From: Zhengella sp020637775
GTDB lineage: Bacteria; Pseudomonadota; Alphaproteobacteria; Rhizobiales; Rhizobiaceae
Length of the DNA stretch: 64,000 nt
Assembly (NCBI RefSeq): GCF_041397485.1
Contig: NZ_JAWKWO010000001.1
Location: forward strand, 186,001 to 250,000
Direction: 5' to 3'
Both the position numbers and the translations under genes were made by a program. Under the pieces are notes generated by a model that saw nothing but the letters and a program-made list of their open reading frames with translations, was not told where the DNA came from and searched no databases. Below are positions 51,783 to 60,511 of the stretch, one piece after another. The first letter of the stretch is position 1, and every line of letters starts with the position of its first letter.

Positions 51783-51924
51783 ACCGGCGCTGCCTTTTCC
51801 GTTGCCGCGCAATCCGGCGGAATGACACGCCGGCAGGGCAAAAGGATAGAGGACCGGTCCCTGGCGGAAGCCGCCGGTGTCCCTTCCGCTGCGCAAGGGC
51901 GGCTGCCACACCAGAGCCAGCCTT

Positions 51925-52458
51925 TCAAATCATGGGGGCCAGGCGGCGGAACAATCCGTCGCGATGAAGCAGCGCGCTTTCATCAAGAACAGTCGTTGCC
52001 ACGACCCGGCCCAGAAGCAGGTTGTGGGAGGCATGGGAGATGAACCGTTCCAGCCGGCAATCGAAACTGGCGACAGTGCCCTCCAGCACCGGTGAACCGG
52101 TCTCCAGCATGGTCCACCTGCCCTTTGCGAAGCGCGCACGGGCAGAAAGCTTGGCTGTGGAGAAAAGGCGGGCGATTCCATGCTGGCTCTCGGACAGGAA
52201 ATTGACCGCGAATGCGCCGCTGGCCATCATCGCCGGCAGCGCCGGTTCATGCTCGTTGACGCAGACCAGAAGCGTTGGCGGCGCCAGCGCGACAGGGCAG
52301 ACCGACGTCGCGGTCAGGCCGTTGCGGGCGCTGCCGCTGGAGGCTGTGACCACGGCCACCGACGCCGCCACCTGGCGAATGGCCGCCTTGAACCCGGCCT
52401 CGGACACGGCATCGGCAGCCGGCGAGCCGTCGGTCCCGGGTATGGCGCTGGTCTTCAT
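51925..52458 (-). CDS. Flavin reductase-like domain protein
   Basis: A 177-residue FMN-binding split-barrel protein. It has 'VAVVTASSGSARNGLTATSV', 'PPTLLVCVNEHEPALPAMM', 'GAFAVNFLSESQHGIARLF' and 'HNLLLGRVV', the pattern of reductases that supply reduced flavin to two-component monooxygenases. No oxygenase partner is visible in the window. ATG at 52458 lies 7 bases after the SnoaL-like stop, so it is the last gene of the minus-strand catabolic operon. Confidence 0.87.
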   Translation of the reverse strand: MKTSAIPGTDGSPAADAVSEAGFKAAIRQVAASVAVVTASSGSARNGLTATSVCPVALAPPTLLVCVNEHEPALPAMMASGAFAVNFLSESQHGIARLFSTAKLSARARFAKGRWTMLETGSPVLEGTVASFDCRLERFISHASHNLLLGRVVATTVLDESALLHRDGLFRRLAPMI

Positions 52459-52465
52459 GGCGACC

Positions 52466-52999
52466 TCATGGAAGGCCGGCAGCACGGCGCAAGGCATAGA
52501 TCGGATCGGACGGCGCCGTGGCGCCAATCGGCAGGCGCGGCCCGAACCGCTCGGTTTCGCTTTCTTCGGGCGGGGTCTGTTCCTCCACCCAGTCATAGAC
52601 GACGGTGCGGTCGGCAACACGCCATTCGCCGTTGCGCTTCTCCATGCGGTCGCAATAGCGCCCGGCCAGAAGGTATTGGCGGATCGTTCCCTCGCGGTCG
52701 GGGCCACGTTGCAGGGCGTTGAAGTAGCTCTCGACGATGGCGACATCCGGGCCGGCGAACTCGATGAGGATGTTGGCAACCTGGTGCACGTTGCGCGGTC
52801 CGGCCTGAAACACCTTCAGCGCATGGGCGATGAAGCCTTCCGCTGACCCGTCATAGGCGCCATGGCAATCATGGGCATCGGGCCAGTAGGCGCCGCGCAG
52901 CGCCGCTTCGTCGGCACGGTCGATACCGCGGCAATAGCGAAAGATGCAATCGCGGATGGCCTCGCGGTCCATGAGTTCGGTGAGTCTGTCCTGATCCAT
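52466..52999 (-). CDS. SnoaL-like / NTF2-fold protein
   Basis: A 177-residue protein with the SnoaL_4-like start 'MDREAIRDCIFRYCRGIDRA' and 'AYWPDAHDCHGAYDG', then 'HQVANILIEFAGPDVAIVES' and 'ADRTVVYDWVE'. These cone-shaped barrels act as dehydratases, isomerases or small subunits in ring-degrading pathways. The true activity is unknown. ATG at 52999 starts the domain; the longer frame is antisense-type extension. It lies between the lactonase and flavin reductase genes. Confidence 0.83.
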   Translation of the reverse strand: MDQDRLTELMDREAIRDCIFRYCRGIDRADEAALRGAYWPDAHDCHGAYDGSAEGFIAHALKVFQAGPRNVHQVANILIEFAGPDVAIVESYFNALQRGPDREGTIRQYLLAGRYCDRMEKRNGEWRVADRTVVYDWVEEQTPPEESETERFGPRLPIGATAPSDPIYALRRAAGLP

Positions 53000-53034
53000 G
53001 GAAGGCAAACCTTTCTTCGAGGGGAACGGATCCT

Positions 53035-53931
53035 TCAGCCGCCGCTTCCGGGCGGGGCCGGGTTGAAGGGCGTCTCGGGAATTCCCGTGGCGCCAAGCCC
53101 TTCGATGGCATGAAGGCATCCGCCTTTCGGGTGTCTGGAGATGGCGCGGCCGGAACCGGAATCCATGATCGAGGTGACATAGAGCGTGGCCATGTCCGGT
53201 CCGCCAAATGCCAGGCTCGACGGCAGGTCCGTGGGCGCGTCCAGCAGGCGGTCCAGTTCGCCATCGGGCGTGAAGCGGGCGATCTTGCCCACCTGGATCA
53301 GGCAGGTCCAGAGGCAGCCTTCGCTGTCCACCGTGGCACCATCGGGGCCCGAGCCCCAAAGTGCGGTATCGACAAAGACGCGCGGCGCGCCGATATCCGC
53401 GTCGGCGGGGCCATAGGGCCAGGCGCGGATGACCCGTTCCAGGCTGTCGGCAAAATACATGATCCGCCCGTCCGGGCTGAAGCTCAGCGCATTGGAAATA
53501 CGGATGCCCGTTGCGAAGACGCGTGTCCTGCCTGCACCATCGAGGCGCCAGAGGCTGCCCAGCGGATCGGCATGCACGCCCATCGAGCCGCACAGAAAGC
53601 GGCCCTGCCGGTCGGTCTTGCCGTCGTTGAACCGGATGGCCGGATCGGCCGGTTCAGGGCGGAAGAGCGGCGTGAAGTCCCCTGTCGCCCTGTCCATCAG
53701 CCAGATGCCGTCGGCAAGGCCGCAGACAAGGCCGTTGCCTTCGGCCAACGCGACAGACCCGATCATGGACGGGGTCCGCCACCGATGCATTTCCCCGCTT
53801 GCCGGATCGAGGCAGCGGATCAGCCGCGACACCCCGTCGACCCAGTAGAGCCGGCCCGACCTGTGGTCCCAGACCGGGCTTTCGCCCAGCATGTCGGGCG
53901 TATCGCAAACGATGCGGATCTCGGGCGTCAT
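53035..53931 (-). CDS. SMP-30/gluconolactonase family hydrolase
   Basis: A 298-residue six-bladed beta-propeller enzyme. Metal and active-site residues of the family are visible: Glu17 ('LGESPVWD'), Asn102 ('IRFNDGKTD'), Asn147 ('RISNALSFSPDG') and Asp197 ('GSGPDGATVDSEG'). The enzyme would open a lactone or ester ring. In this cluster it may act on a lactone intermediate or the imported substrate. It follows the substrate-binding protein gene by 69 bases. Confidence 0.9.
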   Translation of the reverse strand: MTPEIRIVCDTPDMLGESPVWDHRSGRLYWVDGVSRLIRCLDPASGEMHRWRTPSMIGSVALAEGNGLVCGLADGIWLMDRATGDFTPLFRPEPADPAIRFNDGKTDRQGRFLCGSMGVHADPLGSLWRLDGAGRTRVFATGIRISNALSFSPDGRIMYFADSLERVIRAWPYGPADADIGAPRVFVDTALWGSGPDGATVDSEGCLWTCLIQVGKIARFTPDGELDRLLDAPTDLPSSLAFGGPDMATLYVTSIMDSGSGRAISRHPKGGCLHAIEGLGATGIPETPFNPAPPGSGG

Positions 53932-54000
53932 GGTGGAGCCTTCAGGACAGGAAAACGGACGGCGGAGAGCCGGAGCCCTCCGCCGCAGCCTTGGGAGGCC

Positions 54001-55227
54001 TTACTGCTTGAGCAGCGGACAGGCGCTGTTTTCCGGCGAGCGCCAGACCTGCTCGGGATCGAGCGTCGCGATGACGTTATAGTAGTCGTACGGTCCCTTG
54101 GATTCTTCCGGCGACTTGACCTCGACGGAAAGCGACGGACGCATGACCTGGCCATCGGCACGGATCGAGACATTGTCGAACTGGAAGTCGTTGATGGGCG
54201 TTTCGCGCATCTTCGACATGACCGCCGTGCCCTCGTCGGTTCCTGCCGCCTTGACCGATTTCAGGTAGTGCGTCACGGCGCTGTAGGTCGTCATCTGGGC
54301 TTCGTTGGGGAAGCGGTCGTCAAACGCCTCGCGATAGCGCTTGGCGAATTCGCGCGTGCCTTCGTTCAGATCCCAGTAGGTCGGCGTGGTGAAGCGTACG
54401 CCTTGCAGGGCCTGGAGGCCGATGGAATGGGCATTGTTGATGAACATGCCCAGCGGCGCGAGGTTCTGGCCGCTCTGGGTGATGCCGAACTCTGCCGCCT
54501 GCTTGATGGCATTGCCGAGGTCGTTGCCGGCATTGGCAAGGGCTATGACATCGGCGCCGCTGGCCTGGGCCTGCAGCAGGTAGGACGAGAAATCGTTGGA
54601 ATTGAGCGGATGCAGCACGGACCCCACGACTTCGCCGCCGCCAGCCTCGATGAAGCCGGTGGAATCCTCCTGCCAGACCTTGCCGAAGGTGTAATCCACC
54701 GTAATGAAGTAGAAGGTCTTGTTGCCGGCCTGAAGCAGCGCGTTGGTGGTCGCCTTGGCCATCGCATAGGTGTCCTGCATCCACTGCGTGGTCATGGCGT
54801 TGCACTTGTCATTGGTGAAGAAACTGGCAGCCGAACCGGCCAGAAGGTAAGGCTTGTTCTTTTCCTTCATCATGTCGCTGATGGCCGCGGCGATCGAGGA
54901 TGCCGAGCAGCCGACAATGGTGTCGACGCCCTCCTGGTCGATCCATTTCAGCGCGGCAGCCATGCCGATATCCGGCTTGTTCTGGTCGTCGGCGACGACG
55001 ATCTCGATCTTCTTGCCGTCGATCTCGCCGCCGGCGTCGGCGACCGCGAGACGGGCAGCCACGACGGAGCCTGGTCCGCAATTGTCGGCATAGGGGCCGG
55101 ACTGGTCATTCATGATGCCGATGCGGATGATATCGTCCGAAATCCCCTCGGCCGACACGGCGAAAGGGGTGAGAACGGTCGAAGCGGCCAGAAGGACCGC
55201 GGCGCCGATCTTGTGTGTGTTCTTCAT
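54001..55227 (-). CDS. LIV-type ABC transporter substrate-binding protein
   Basis: A 408-residue periplasmic binding protein. The signal peptide is 'KIGAAVLLAASTVLTPFAVSA'-like, ending near residue 26. 'IIRIGIMNDQSGPYAD' and 'VDTIVGCSASSIAAAISDMM' match the branched-chain amino acid/aromatic acid receptor family. GGAGG precedes ATG at 55227. The matching permeases and ATPases are encoded 2 kb to the right, on the other side of iclR. The ligand is probably a carboxylic acid judging from the neighbours, not proven. Confidence 0.92.
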   Translation of the reverse strand: MKNTHKIGAAVLLAASTVLTPFAVSAEGISDDIIRIGIMNDQSGPYADNCGPGSVVAARLAVADAGGEIDGKKIEIVVADDQNKPDIGMAAALKWIDQEGVDTIVGCSASSIAAAISDMMKEKNKPYLLAGSAASFFTNDKCNAMTTQWMQDTYAMAKATTNALLQAGNKTFYFITVDYTFGKVWQEDSTGFIEAGGGEVVGSVLHPLNSNDFSSYLLQAQASGADVIALANAGNDLGNAIKQAAEFGITQSGQNLAPLGMFINNAHSIGLQALQGVRFTTPTYWDLNEGTREFAKRYREAFDDRFPNEAQMTTYSAVTHYLKSVKAAGTDEGTAVMSKMRETPINDFQFDNVSIRADGQVMRPSLSVEVKSPEESKGPYDYYNVIATLDPEQVWRSPENSACPLLKQ

Positions 55228-55293
55228 GTCAATTCCTCCACTGGGTTTGTGTCTTCTCACTGCACGTAGAGACGGCGACCCTCCCGCGCGCCG

Positions 55294-56052
55294 TCAGGAA
55301 AAGGCGTAGGTGATGCCACCGTCGACAAAGAGCATGTCGCCGGTGATGAAGCCTGCCTCGTCGCTGGCCAGGAAGACGGCCGCATTGGCCACGTCTTCCG
55401 GCGTGCCGAGACGGCCGACCGGCATGCGCTGACGGCGCCGTTCCCAGGCCTCGTCGGTGACGACGCGATTGGCGCCTTCGGTCGGCGTCGGACCCGGCGC
55501 AATGGCGTTGACGCGAATGCCGCGCGGACCGAACTCCGCGGCCGCCGAGCGCGTCGAGGCCGCAACCGCCGCCTTGACGGCGGAATACATGATGCCGTTC
55601 TTCATCGCGAGCACGGCGGCCGGCGAAGCGATATTGACGATGGCGCCGCCACCGGCATCCGTCATGCCATCCATGACCGCCTGATAGCCCCAGATCACGC
55701 CCTTGAAACCGACATCGACCATGCGCCCGACCAGTTCCTCGGTCTGCTCCTCAAGCGGGCCATAGCGGTTGTACATCGCGTTGTTGACGAGGATCGTGAC
55801 CGGACCGAAAGCCTCTTTCGCCGCGGCCACAGCCCTGAAGACATCATCACGGCTGGCGACATTGCCGGACAGGGCCACTGCCTCGCCGCCGGCATCACGA
55901 ATGGCGGCGGCAGCCTGCCCTGCGACGTCCGCCTTGAGGTCGAGCACGGCCACACGCGCGCCCTCACGGCCAAAAGCCTCTGCGATGGCACGGCCGATGC
56001 CGCGACCGCCACCGGTGACGAGCGCGACCCGGCCCTGAAGGCGGCCGCTCAT
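55294..56052 (-). CDS. Short-chain dehydrogenase/reductase
   Basis: A 252-residue classical SDR. The cofactor site is 'VTGGGRGIGRAIAEAFGREG', the 'NNAM' motif follows, and the catalytic residues are Ser in 'IVNIASPAAV' and Tyr-Lys in 'MYSAVKAAV'. It would oxidise an alcohol or reduce a ketone with NAD(P). It is the first gene of the left operon, divergent from iclR; ATG at 56052 starts the domain. Confidence 0.92.
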   Translation of the reverse strand: MSGRLQGRVALVTGGGRGIGRAIAEAFGREGARVAVLDLKADVAGQAAAAIRDAGGEAVALSGNVASRDDVFRAVAAAKEAFGPVTILVNNAMYNRYGPLEEQTEELVGRMVDVGFKGVIWGYQAVMDGMTDAGGGAIVNIASPAAVLAMKNGIMYSAVKAAVAASTRSAAAEFGPRGIRVNAIAPGPTPTEGANRVVTDEAWERRRQRMPVGRLGTPEDVANAAVFLASDEAGFITGDMLFVDGGITYAFS

Positions 56053-56216
56053 GTCCGCGCTCCCACAGAAGGAAACCGCACTCGCCGCGCCCTGCCGAAA
56101 AATATCACAGGTTGTATGCCAAACCGGATGTCCGAACGCCTGCATTGCATGGCGAGCCACCTCCCCTGACGGAAAATCCACCCGGCTTCCCGTCTCATTA
56201 TTCCTGTTCGAAGCCT

Positions 56217-56238
56217 TGTTTCCGGCTTGACGGAAACA
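56217..56238. promoter_or_regulatory. 22-bp perfect inverted repeat between the SDR gene and iclR
   Basis: TGTTTCCG and CGGAAACA form 8-bp arms around a 6-base spacer. A further copy of the half-site TGACGGAAA lies at 56167-56175. It is in the divergent promoter region, 165 bases before the SDR start and about 96 before iclR, and is a candidate operator for the IclR-type regulator. Confidence 0.5.
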
Positions 56239-56290
56239 GCTTGTCACGGGCACCCGGGGGTGACCAGAACCATTTCATCCTTGCGGTCCA

Positions 56291-56308
56291 GTTTCACATT
56301 TCTGAAAA
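56291..56308. promoter_or_regulatory. Palindromic element upstream of iclR, shared with the acyl-CoA synthetase promoter
   Basis: GTTTCACATTTCTGAAAA lies 25 bases before the iclR start codon. Its complement matches 17 of 18 bases of the element at 63100-63117. The layout GTTTCA-N6-TGAAA fits a dimer-binding site and suggests autoregulation. Confidence 0.6.
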
Positions 56309-56333
56309 TGGACCCGTCGAAGGGAGACCGACA

Positions 56334-57113
56334 ATGCAGACGTCCCAGGTCAAATCCGCCACGCGTGCCATTGAAATTCTTGACTTTTTCAAGCGTATCA
56401 AGGAACCCTGCGGCATGTCCGACATCGCCCAGGCGCTGGGTTATCCGCAGTCGAGCACGACCGTCCTCCTGAAGACGCTGGTGAACCTCGGCTATCTGAA
56501 TTTCGACCGTGTCGAGCGATTGTATTTTCCGACACCGAAGGTAACGGCGCTGGGCGACTGGATCCCGCGCGCATTGTTCGGCAGCACACGCGTGCTGGAA
56601 GCCATGCATGACGTGCATGCTGCAACCGGAGAGACAGTCTCGATCAACGCCCGCAACGACATCTATCTGCAATATGTGCAGATCATCCAGTCGATCCACG
56701 CCATGCGATTCCATGTCGATGAGGGAACGCTGCGCTTCCTCACCCATTCGGTGGTGGGCTGGGTGCTGCTCTCCACGCTGCCGGACGAGAAGATCGACAA
56801 TATCGTACGGCGGACCAATATCGCCATCGAGAAACCGGCAGAGCGCGTCAAGACCGCCAGCATCATGGCGGAGGTCGAGCAGATCCGGGCGCAGGGTTAC
56901 GGATATACCGAGAACATACCCTTTCTCGGCGGCGCGACGCTGTGCGTGCTGCTGCCGGTCACCATTCACAACCAGCCGGTCGCGCTCGGGCTCGGCGGCG
57001 TGGTGGACAGGGTGCGGGCAAACCGCGAACGCTATCTCGTCGCGCTGCAGCGGGCGGCGAAGTCGATCCAGCATTCCGATCCGTTCGACATGCCGATCGA
57101 TATCGAAATCTGA
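56334..57113 (+). CDS. IclR family transcriptional regulator
   Basis: A 259-residue regulator. The winged helix-turn-helix is at about residues 8-70 ('SDIAQALGYPQSSTTVLLKT'), followed by the IclR ligand-binding domain ('THSVVGWVLLSTLP' and 'YTENIPFLGGATLCVLLPVT'). It lies between two minus-strand operons that together form the catabolic cluster, so it is the probable local regulator. GGGAG precedes ATG at 56334. It is convergent with livM with only 12 bases between the stops. Confidence 0.92.
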   Translation: MQTSQVKSATRAIEILDFFKRIKEPCGMSDIAQALGYPQSSTTVLLKTLVNLGYLNFDRVERLYFPTPKVTALGDWIPRALFGSTRVLEAMHDVHAATGETVSINARNDIYLQYVQIIQSIHAMRFHVDEGTLRFLTHSVVGWVLLSTLPDEKIDNIVRRTNIAIEKPAERVKTASIMAEVEQIRAQGYGYTENIPFLGGATLCVLLPVTIHNQPVALGLGGVVDRVRANRERYLVALQRAAKSIQHSDPFDMPIDIEI

Positions 57114-57125
57114 TTGCCGCCGGCC

Positions 57126-58121
57126 TCAGCCATTCTTGCTGGCCGCCGCCCTTTCGCTCACCGGTGCCTGCGTGGACGACACCCCGCCAGCCTCCTTTCG
57201 CCGGGCGATCCAGCGTGCAAGCGCGGAGAGTTCGCCGACAAATCCGCGGCGGAAGAAGATGATCACCACAAGCAGGATGACACCCTGGAGGATCAGCGCC
57301 CATTCGCCGAAGCCGGCCAGTTCGTCATTCAGCCAGATGATGATGCCGGCGCCGAAAAGCGGTCCTGTCAGCGTTCCAAGCCCGCCGAGCAGGGTCATGA
57401 TGATGACCTCGCCAGACACCTGCCAGGAGGCATCGGTCAGGGTGGCGAACTGGTAGACGGTCGCCTTCATGCCTCCGGCCACACCGGCCATTGTGGCTGA
57501 CAGCACGAAGGCGACGAGCTTCACCCTTTCGGGTGAAAAGCCGAGCGATTCCACGCGCTGCTGGTTGTCGCGCACCGCCTTCAGCACTTCGCCATAGGGT
57601 GAATTGACGATGCGGTAGTAAGCGGCAATCGCCAGGATCGCCATGGCGAGGACCACGTAATAGTAGGTAAAGCTGTCATCGACGTTGATGAAACCGAACA
57701 GCGGGTTGCGCGGAATGGCCTGCATGCCGTCCTCGCCGCCGGTGAACTCGCTTTGCAGCAGCACGAAGAAGACGAGCTGCGAGAAGGCCAGCGTGATCAT
57801 GGCAAACTGGATGCCCTGCCGGCGGATGGCGAGATAGCCGACAACCAATCCCAGCATGCCTGCCACGATGCCGCCAAAGGCGATGGCCAGTTCCACCGAA
57901 ATGCCGGTCGTCTTGAGGGCAAGCCCTGTCATATAGGCGGCGGTGCCGAAAAACATGGCATGGCCGAAGCAAAGCAGCCCGGTATAGCCCAGCAGCAGGT
58001 TGAACGAACAGGCGAAGACGACGAAACACAGGATCGTCATCAGCAGGACCGGATAGAGGAAAAAGGGCGCGGCCAAAGCAGCGGCGAGACCCAGGGCCAG
58101 GGCCAGATGGACCGGTTTCAT
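57126..58121 (-). CDS. livM: LIV-type ABC transporter permease LivM
   Basis: A 331-residue membrane protein with 'LLLGYTGLLCFGHAMFFGTA' and 'AVRDNQQRVESLGFSPERVK', the EAA-like loop that contacts the ATPase, both typical of LivM. About ten hydrophobic segments are visible. ATG at 58121 shares one base with the livH stop. The frame continues open to the right, but that part is antisense-type overlap with livH. Confidence 0.93.
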   Translation of the reverse strand: MKPVHLALALGLAAALAAPFFLYPVLLMTILCFVVFACSFNLLLGYTGLLCFGHAMFFGTAAYMTGLALKTTGISVELAIAFGGIVAGMLGLVVGYLAIRRQGIQFAMITLAFSQLVFFVLLQSEFTGGEDGMQAIPRNPLFGFINVDDSFTYYYVVLAMAILAIAAYYRIVNSPYGEVLKAVRDNQQRVESLGFSPERVKLVAFVLSATMAGVAGGMKATVYQFATLTDASWQVSGEVIIMTLLGGLGTLTGPLFGAGIIIWLNDELAGFGEWALILQGVILLVVIIFFRRGFVGELSALARWIARRKEAGGVSSTQAPVSERAAASKNG

Positions 58122-59011
58122 CACATGGACTCCTTGCCGGAAAAGAGGCCTGCGGGCCGGAAGAAGAGGGCTGCCGCCATGAACAGGAAGATGACCACGG
58201 ACGCGGCTTCCGGATAGAAAACCTTGGTCAGCCCTTCCACGACACCGAGCGCATAGCCGGCAACCACCGCGCCGGCGATCGACCCCATGCCGCCGATGAC
58301 GACGACGGCGAAGACCACGATGATGACATTCGACCCCATGGAGGGCGAGACCTGGTAGATCGGTGCGGCCAGCACACCCGACAGGGCCGCCAGGCCGACG
58401 CCGAAGGCATAGGTGAGCGTCATCATCCGCGGCACGTTGATGCCGAAGGATTCCACGATATGCGGTTTCTCGTTGGCGGCGCGCAGATAGGCACCCAGCT
58501 TGGTATGCTCGATCAGCAGCCAGGTTCCGATGCAGGTGACGAGCGAGAAGACCACCACCCAGAGCCGGTAATAGGGCAGGAACATGAAGCCGAGATTCAC
58601 ACCGCCGGGAATGGGGTTCTGATAGGGTATGCCGGTGGAACCGAATTGCTGGCGCACAAGGCCTTCCAGCACCAGCACCATGGCATAGGTGGCCAGCAGG
58701 CCGTAGAGGTGGTCGAGGTTCTGCAGCGGGCGAAGGATCAGGCGTTCCATCGCCATGCCGAAGACAGCGACGATGATGGGCGCGACAAACAACGCGCCCC
58801 AATAGGGCAGGCCAAGCGTTGTCAGCAGAATCCAGGCCACGAAGGCGCCCAGCATGTATTGCGCGCCATGGGCGAAATTCACGACGTTCATCAGGCCGAA
58901 AATGATGGCCAGTCCCATGGACAGCATGGCGTAGAACGAGCCGTTGATGAGGCCGAGGAGCACCTGCCCCATCAGCAACTGGATGGATATGTTCTCGAAC
59001 ATGGCGCTCAT
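58121..59011 (-). CDS. livH: LIV-type ABC transporter permease LivH
   Basis: A 296-residue membrane protein with 'LLGLINGSFYAMLSMGLAII' and 'FGLMNVVNFAHGAQYMLGAF', the LivH start, and the cytoplasmic loop 'LRAANEKPHIVESFGINVPR'. About eight hydrophobic segments. The ATG at 59011 overlaps the livF stop by four bases; an inner ATG at 59002 is possible. Confidence 0.94.
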   Translation of the reverse strand: MSAMFENISIQLLMGQVLLGLINGSFYAMLSMGLAIIFGLMNVVNFAHGAQYMLGAFVAWILLTTLGLPYWGALFVAPIIVAVFGMAMERLILRPLQNLDHLYGLLATYAMVLVLEGLVRQQFGSTGIPYQNPIPGGVNLGFMFLPYYRLWVVVFSLVTCIGTWLLIEHTKLGAYLRAANEKPHIVESFGINVPRMMTLTYAFGVGLAALSGVLAAPIYQVSPSMGSNVIIVVFAVVVIGGMGSIAGAVVAGYALGVVEGLTKVFYPEAASVVIFLFMAAALFFRPAGLFSGKESM

Positions 59012-59739
59012 ACCCCCAGATATGATTTGACCCGGTCCATGCCGGTGTCGAATTCGTCACGCGTCAGGATATCGACGACCTTGCCATGTTCGACCACGAC
59101 ATGGCGATCGGCCACCTTGCGCGCGAAACGCAGGTTCTGCTCGACCAGCAGAATGGTGAAACCCTGTTTCTTGAGCTTCTGGATGATGGCACCGATCTCC
59201 TGCACCACGACGGGAGCAAGCCCTTCGCTCGGCTCGTCGAGCAGGAGCAGGCGCGAGCCGGTGCGCAGGATGCGTGCAATGGCCAGCATCTGCTGTTCGC
59301 CGCCCGAAAGCAGGGTGCCACGGCTGGCCGCCCTTGCGCGCAGGTTCGGGAAAGTGGCGTAGAGATCGGCATCCGACATGCCGCCTTCGCGCAGGACCGG
59401 TGGCAGGAACATGTTCTCCCTGACCGACAGGCCGGAGAAGATGCCGCGTTCCTCCGGGCAATAGGCAATGCCCTTGCGGGCGATCTCGTAGGTGCGCCGC
59501 CCGATCAGTTCCTCGCCATCGAGCCGGATGGAACCGGTGCGCTTTTGCAGAAAGCCCATGATGGAGCGAAGCGTCGTGGTCTTGCCGGCGCCGTTACGCC
59601 CGATCAGCGTCAGCAATTCGCCTTCCCGGACATCGAAGGTCATGCCGTGCAGGACCTTGGATTCGGCGTACCATGCGTTCAGGTTTTCAACCGAAAGCAG
59701 CGGCCGGGCGGGCACGGGGTTGCTCGCGTGCTCATTCAT
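59008..59739 (-). CDS. livF: LIV-type ABC transporter ATP-binding protein LivF
   Basis: A 243-residue ABC ATPase. Walker A is 'GRNGAGKTTTLRSIMG', signature 'LSGGEQQMLAIARIL', Walker B 'LLLLDEPSEGLAP'. The 'GLAP' after Walker B is typical of LivF. ATG at 59739 overlaps livG by eight bases. Confidence 0.95.
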   Translation of the reverse strand: MNEHASNPVPARPLLSVENLNAWYAESKVLHGMTFDVREGELLTLIGRNGAGKTTTLRSIMGFLQKRTGSIRLDGEELIGRRTYEIARKGIAYCPEERGIFSGLSVRENMFLPPVLREGGMSDADLYATFPNLRARAASRGTLLSGGEQQMLAIARILRTGSRLLLLDEPSEGLAPVVVQEIGAIIQKLKKQGFTILLVEQNLRFARKVADRHVVVEHGKVVDILTRDEFDTGMDRVKSYLGV

Positions 59740-60511
59740 CGACGCCTCCCATATAGGCGGTGACGACATCCGGATTGGCGGAAACCTCGGCATAGGTGCC
59801 TTCCGCCAGGATCTCGCCATGCTGCAGCACGGTAATCGTGTCACACAATGATGCGACGACCGAAAGATTGTGCTCCACCAGCAGGATGGTCCGCCCCTCG
59901 GCAACGCGCCGGATGAGAGCGGTGATCGGCTCGATATCCTCGTGCCCCATGCCCGCAGTCGGTTCGTCCAGCAGCATGACGCGCGGCTCGAGCGCCAATG
60001 TCGTGGCGATTTCGAGCGCCCGCTTCTTGCCATAGGACAGCTCTGCGGCGACCGTGTCGCGATTGCCGGCAAGCCCGACCTGTTCCAGCAGTTCCCCGGC
60101 GCGCGCATTGAGCGGCGCCACGGCCGCCAGCGAGCGCCAGAAGTGATAGGCCTTGCCGAACCGCGATTGCAGCGCGACGCGCACGTTTTCCAGGGCCGTC
60201 AGGTTGGGAAAGGTCGCGGAAATCTGGAAGGAGCGCACGAGCCCGCGTTTCGCCACCTCGGCGGTGCGCAGACCGGAGATGTCCTCGCCATCGAAGATGA
60301 TCTGCCCCTCGGTCGGTTGCAGGGTCTTGGTCAGCAGATTGAAGCAGGTGGTCTTGCCCGCCCCGTTCGGGCCGATCAGCGCATGGATGGAGCCGCGCTT
60401 CACTTCCAGGTTCACATGCTTGACGGCTGCGAAACCGCCGAAGACCTTGCTCAGGTTGCGTCCAATGAGGACATTGTCGCCACCGGAGGCGGCCTGTGTG
60501 CCTATCGCCAT
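59732..60511 (-). CDS. livG: LIV-type ABC transporter ATP-binding protein LivG
   Basis: A 259-residue ABC ATPase. Walker A is 'GPNGAGKTTCFNLLT', and 'LVRSFQISATFPNLTALENV' holds the Q-loop. The signature is 'LSYGKKRALEIATTLAL', the LivG form, and Walker B is 'VMLLDEPTAGMG'. The start overlaps the enoyl-CoA hydratase stop by one base, so uptake and catabolic genes are one transcription unit. Confidence 0.95.
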   Translation of the reverse strand: MAIGTQAASGGDNVLIGRNLSKVFGGFAAVKHVNLEVKRGSIHALIGPNGAGKTTCFNLLTKTLQPTEGQIIFDGEDISGLRTAEVAKRGLVRSFQISATFPNLTALENVRVALQSRFGKAYHFWRSLAAVAPLNARAGELLEQVGLAGNRDTVAAELSYGKKRALEIATTLALEPRVMLLDEPTAGMGHEDIEPITALIRRVAEGRTILLVEHNLSVVASLCDTITVLQHGEILAEGTYAEVSANPDVVTAYMGGVDE

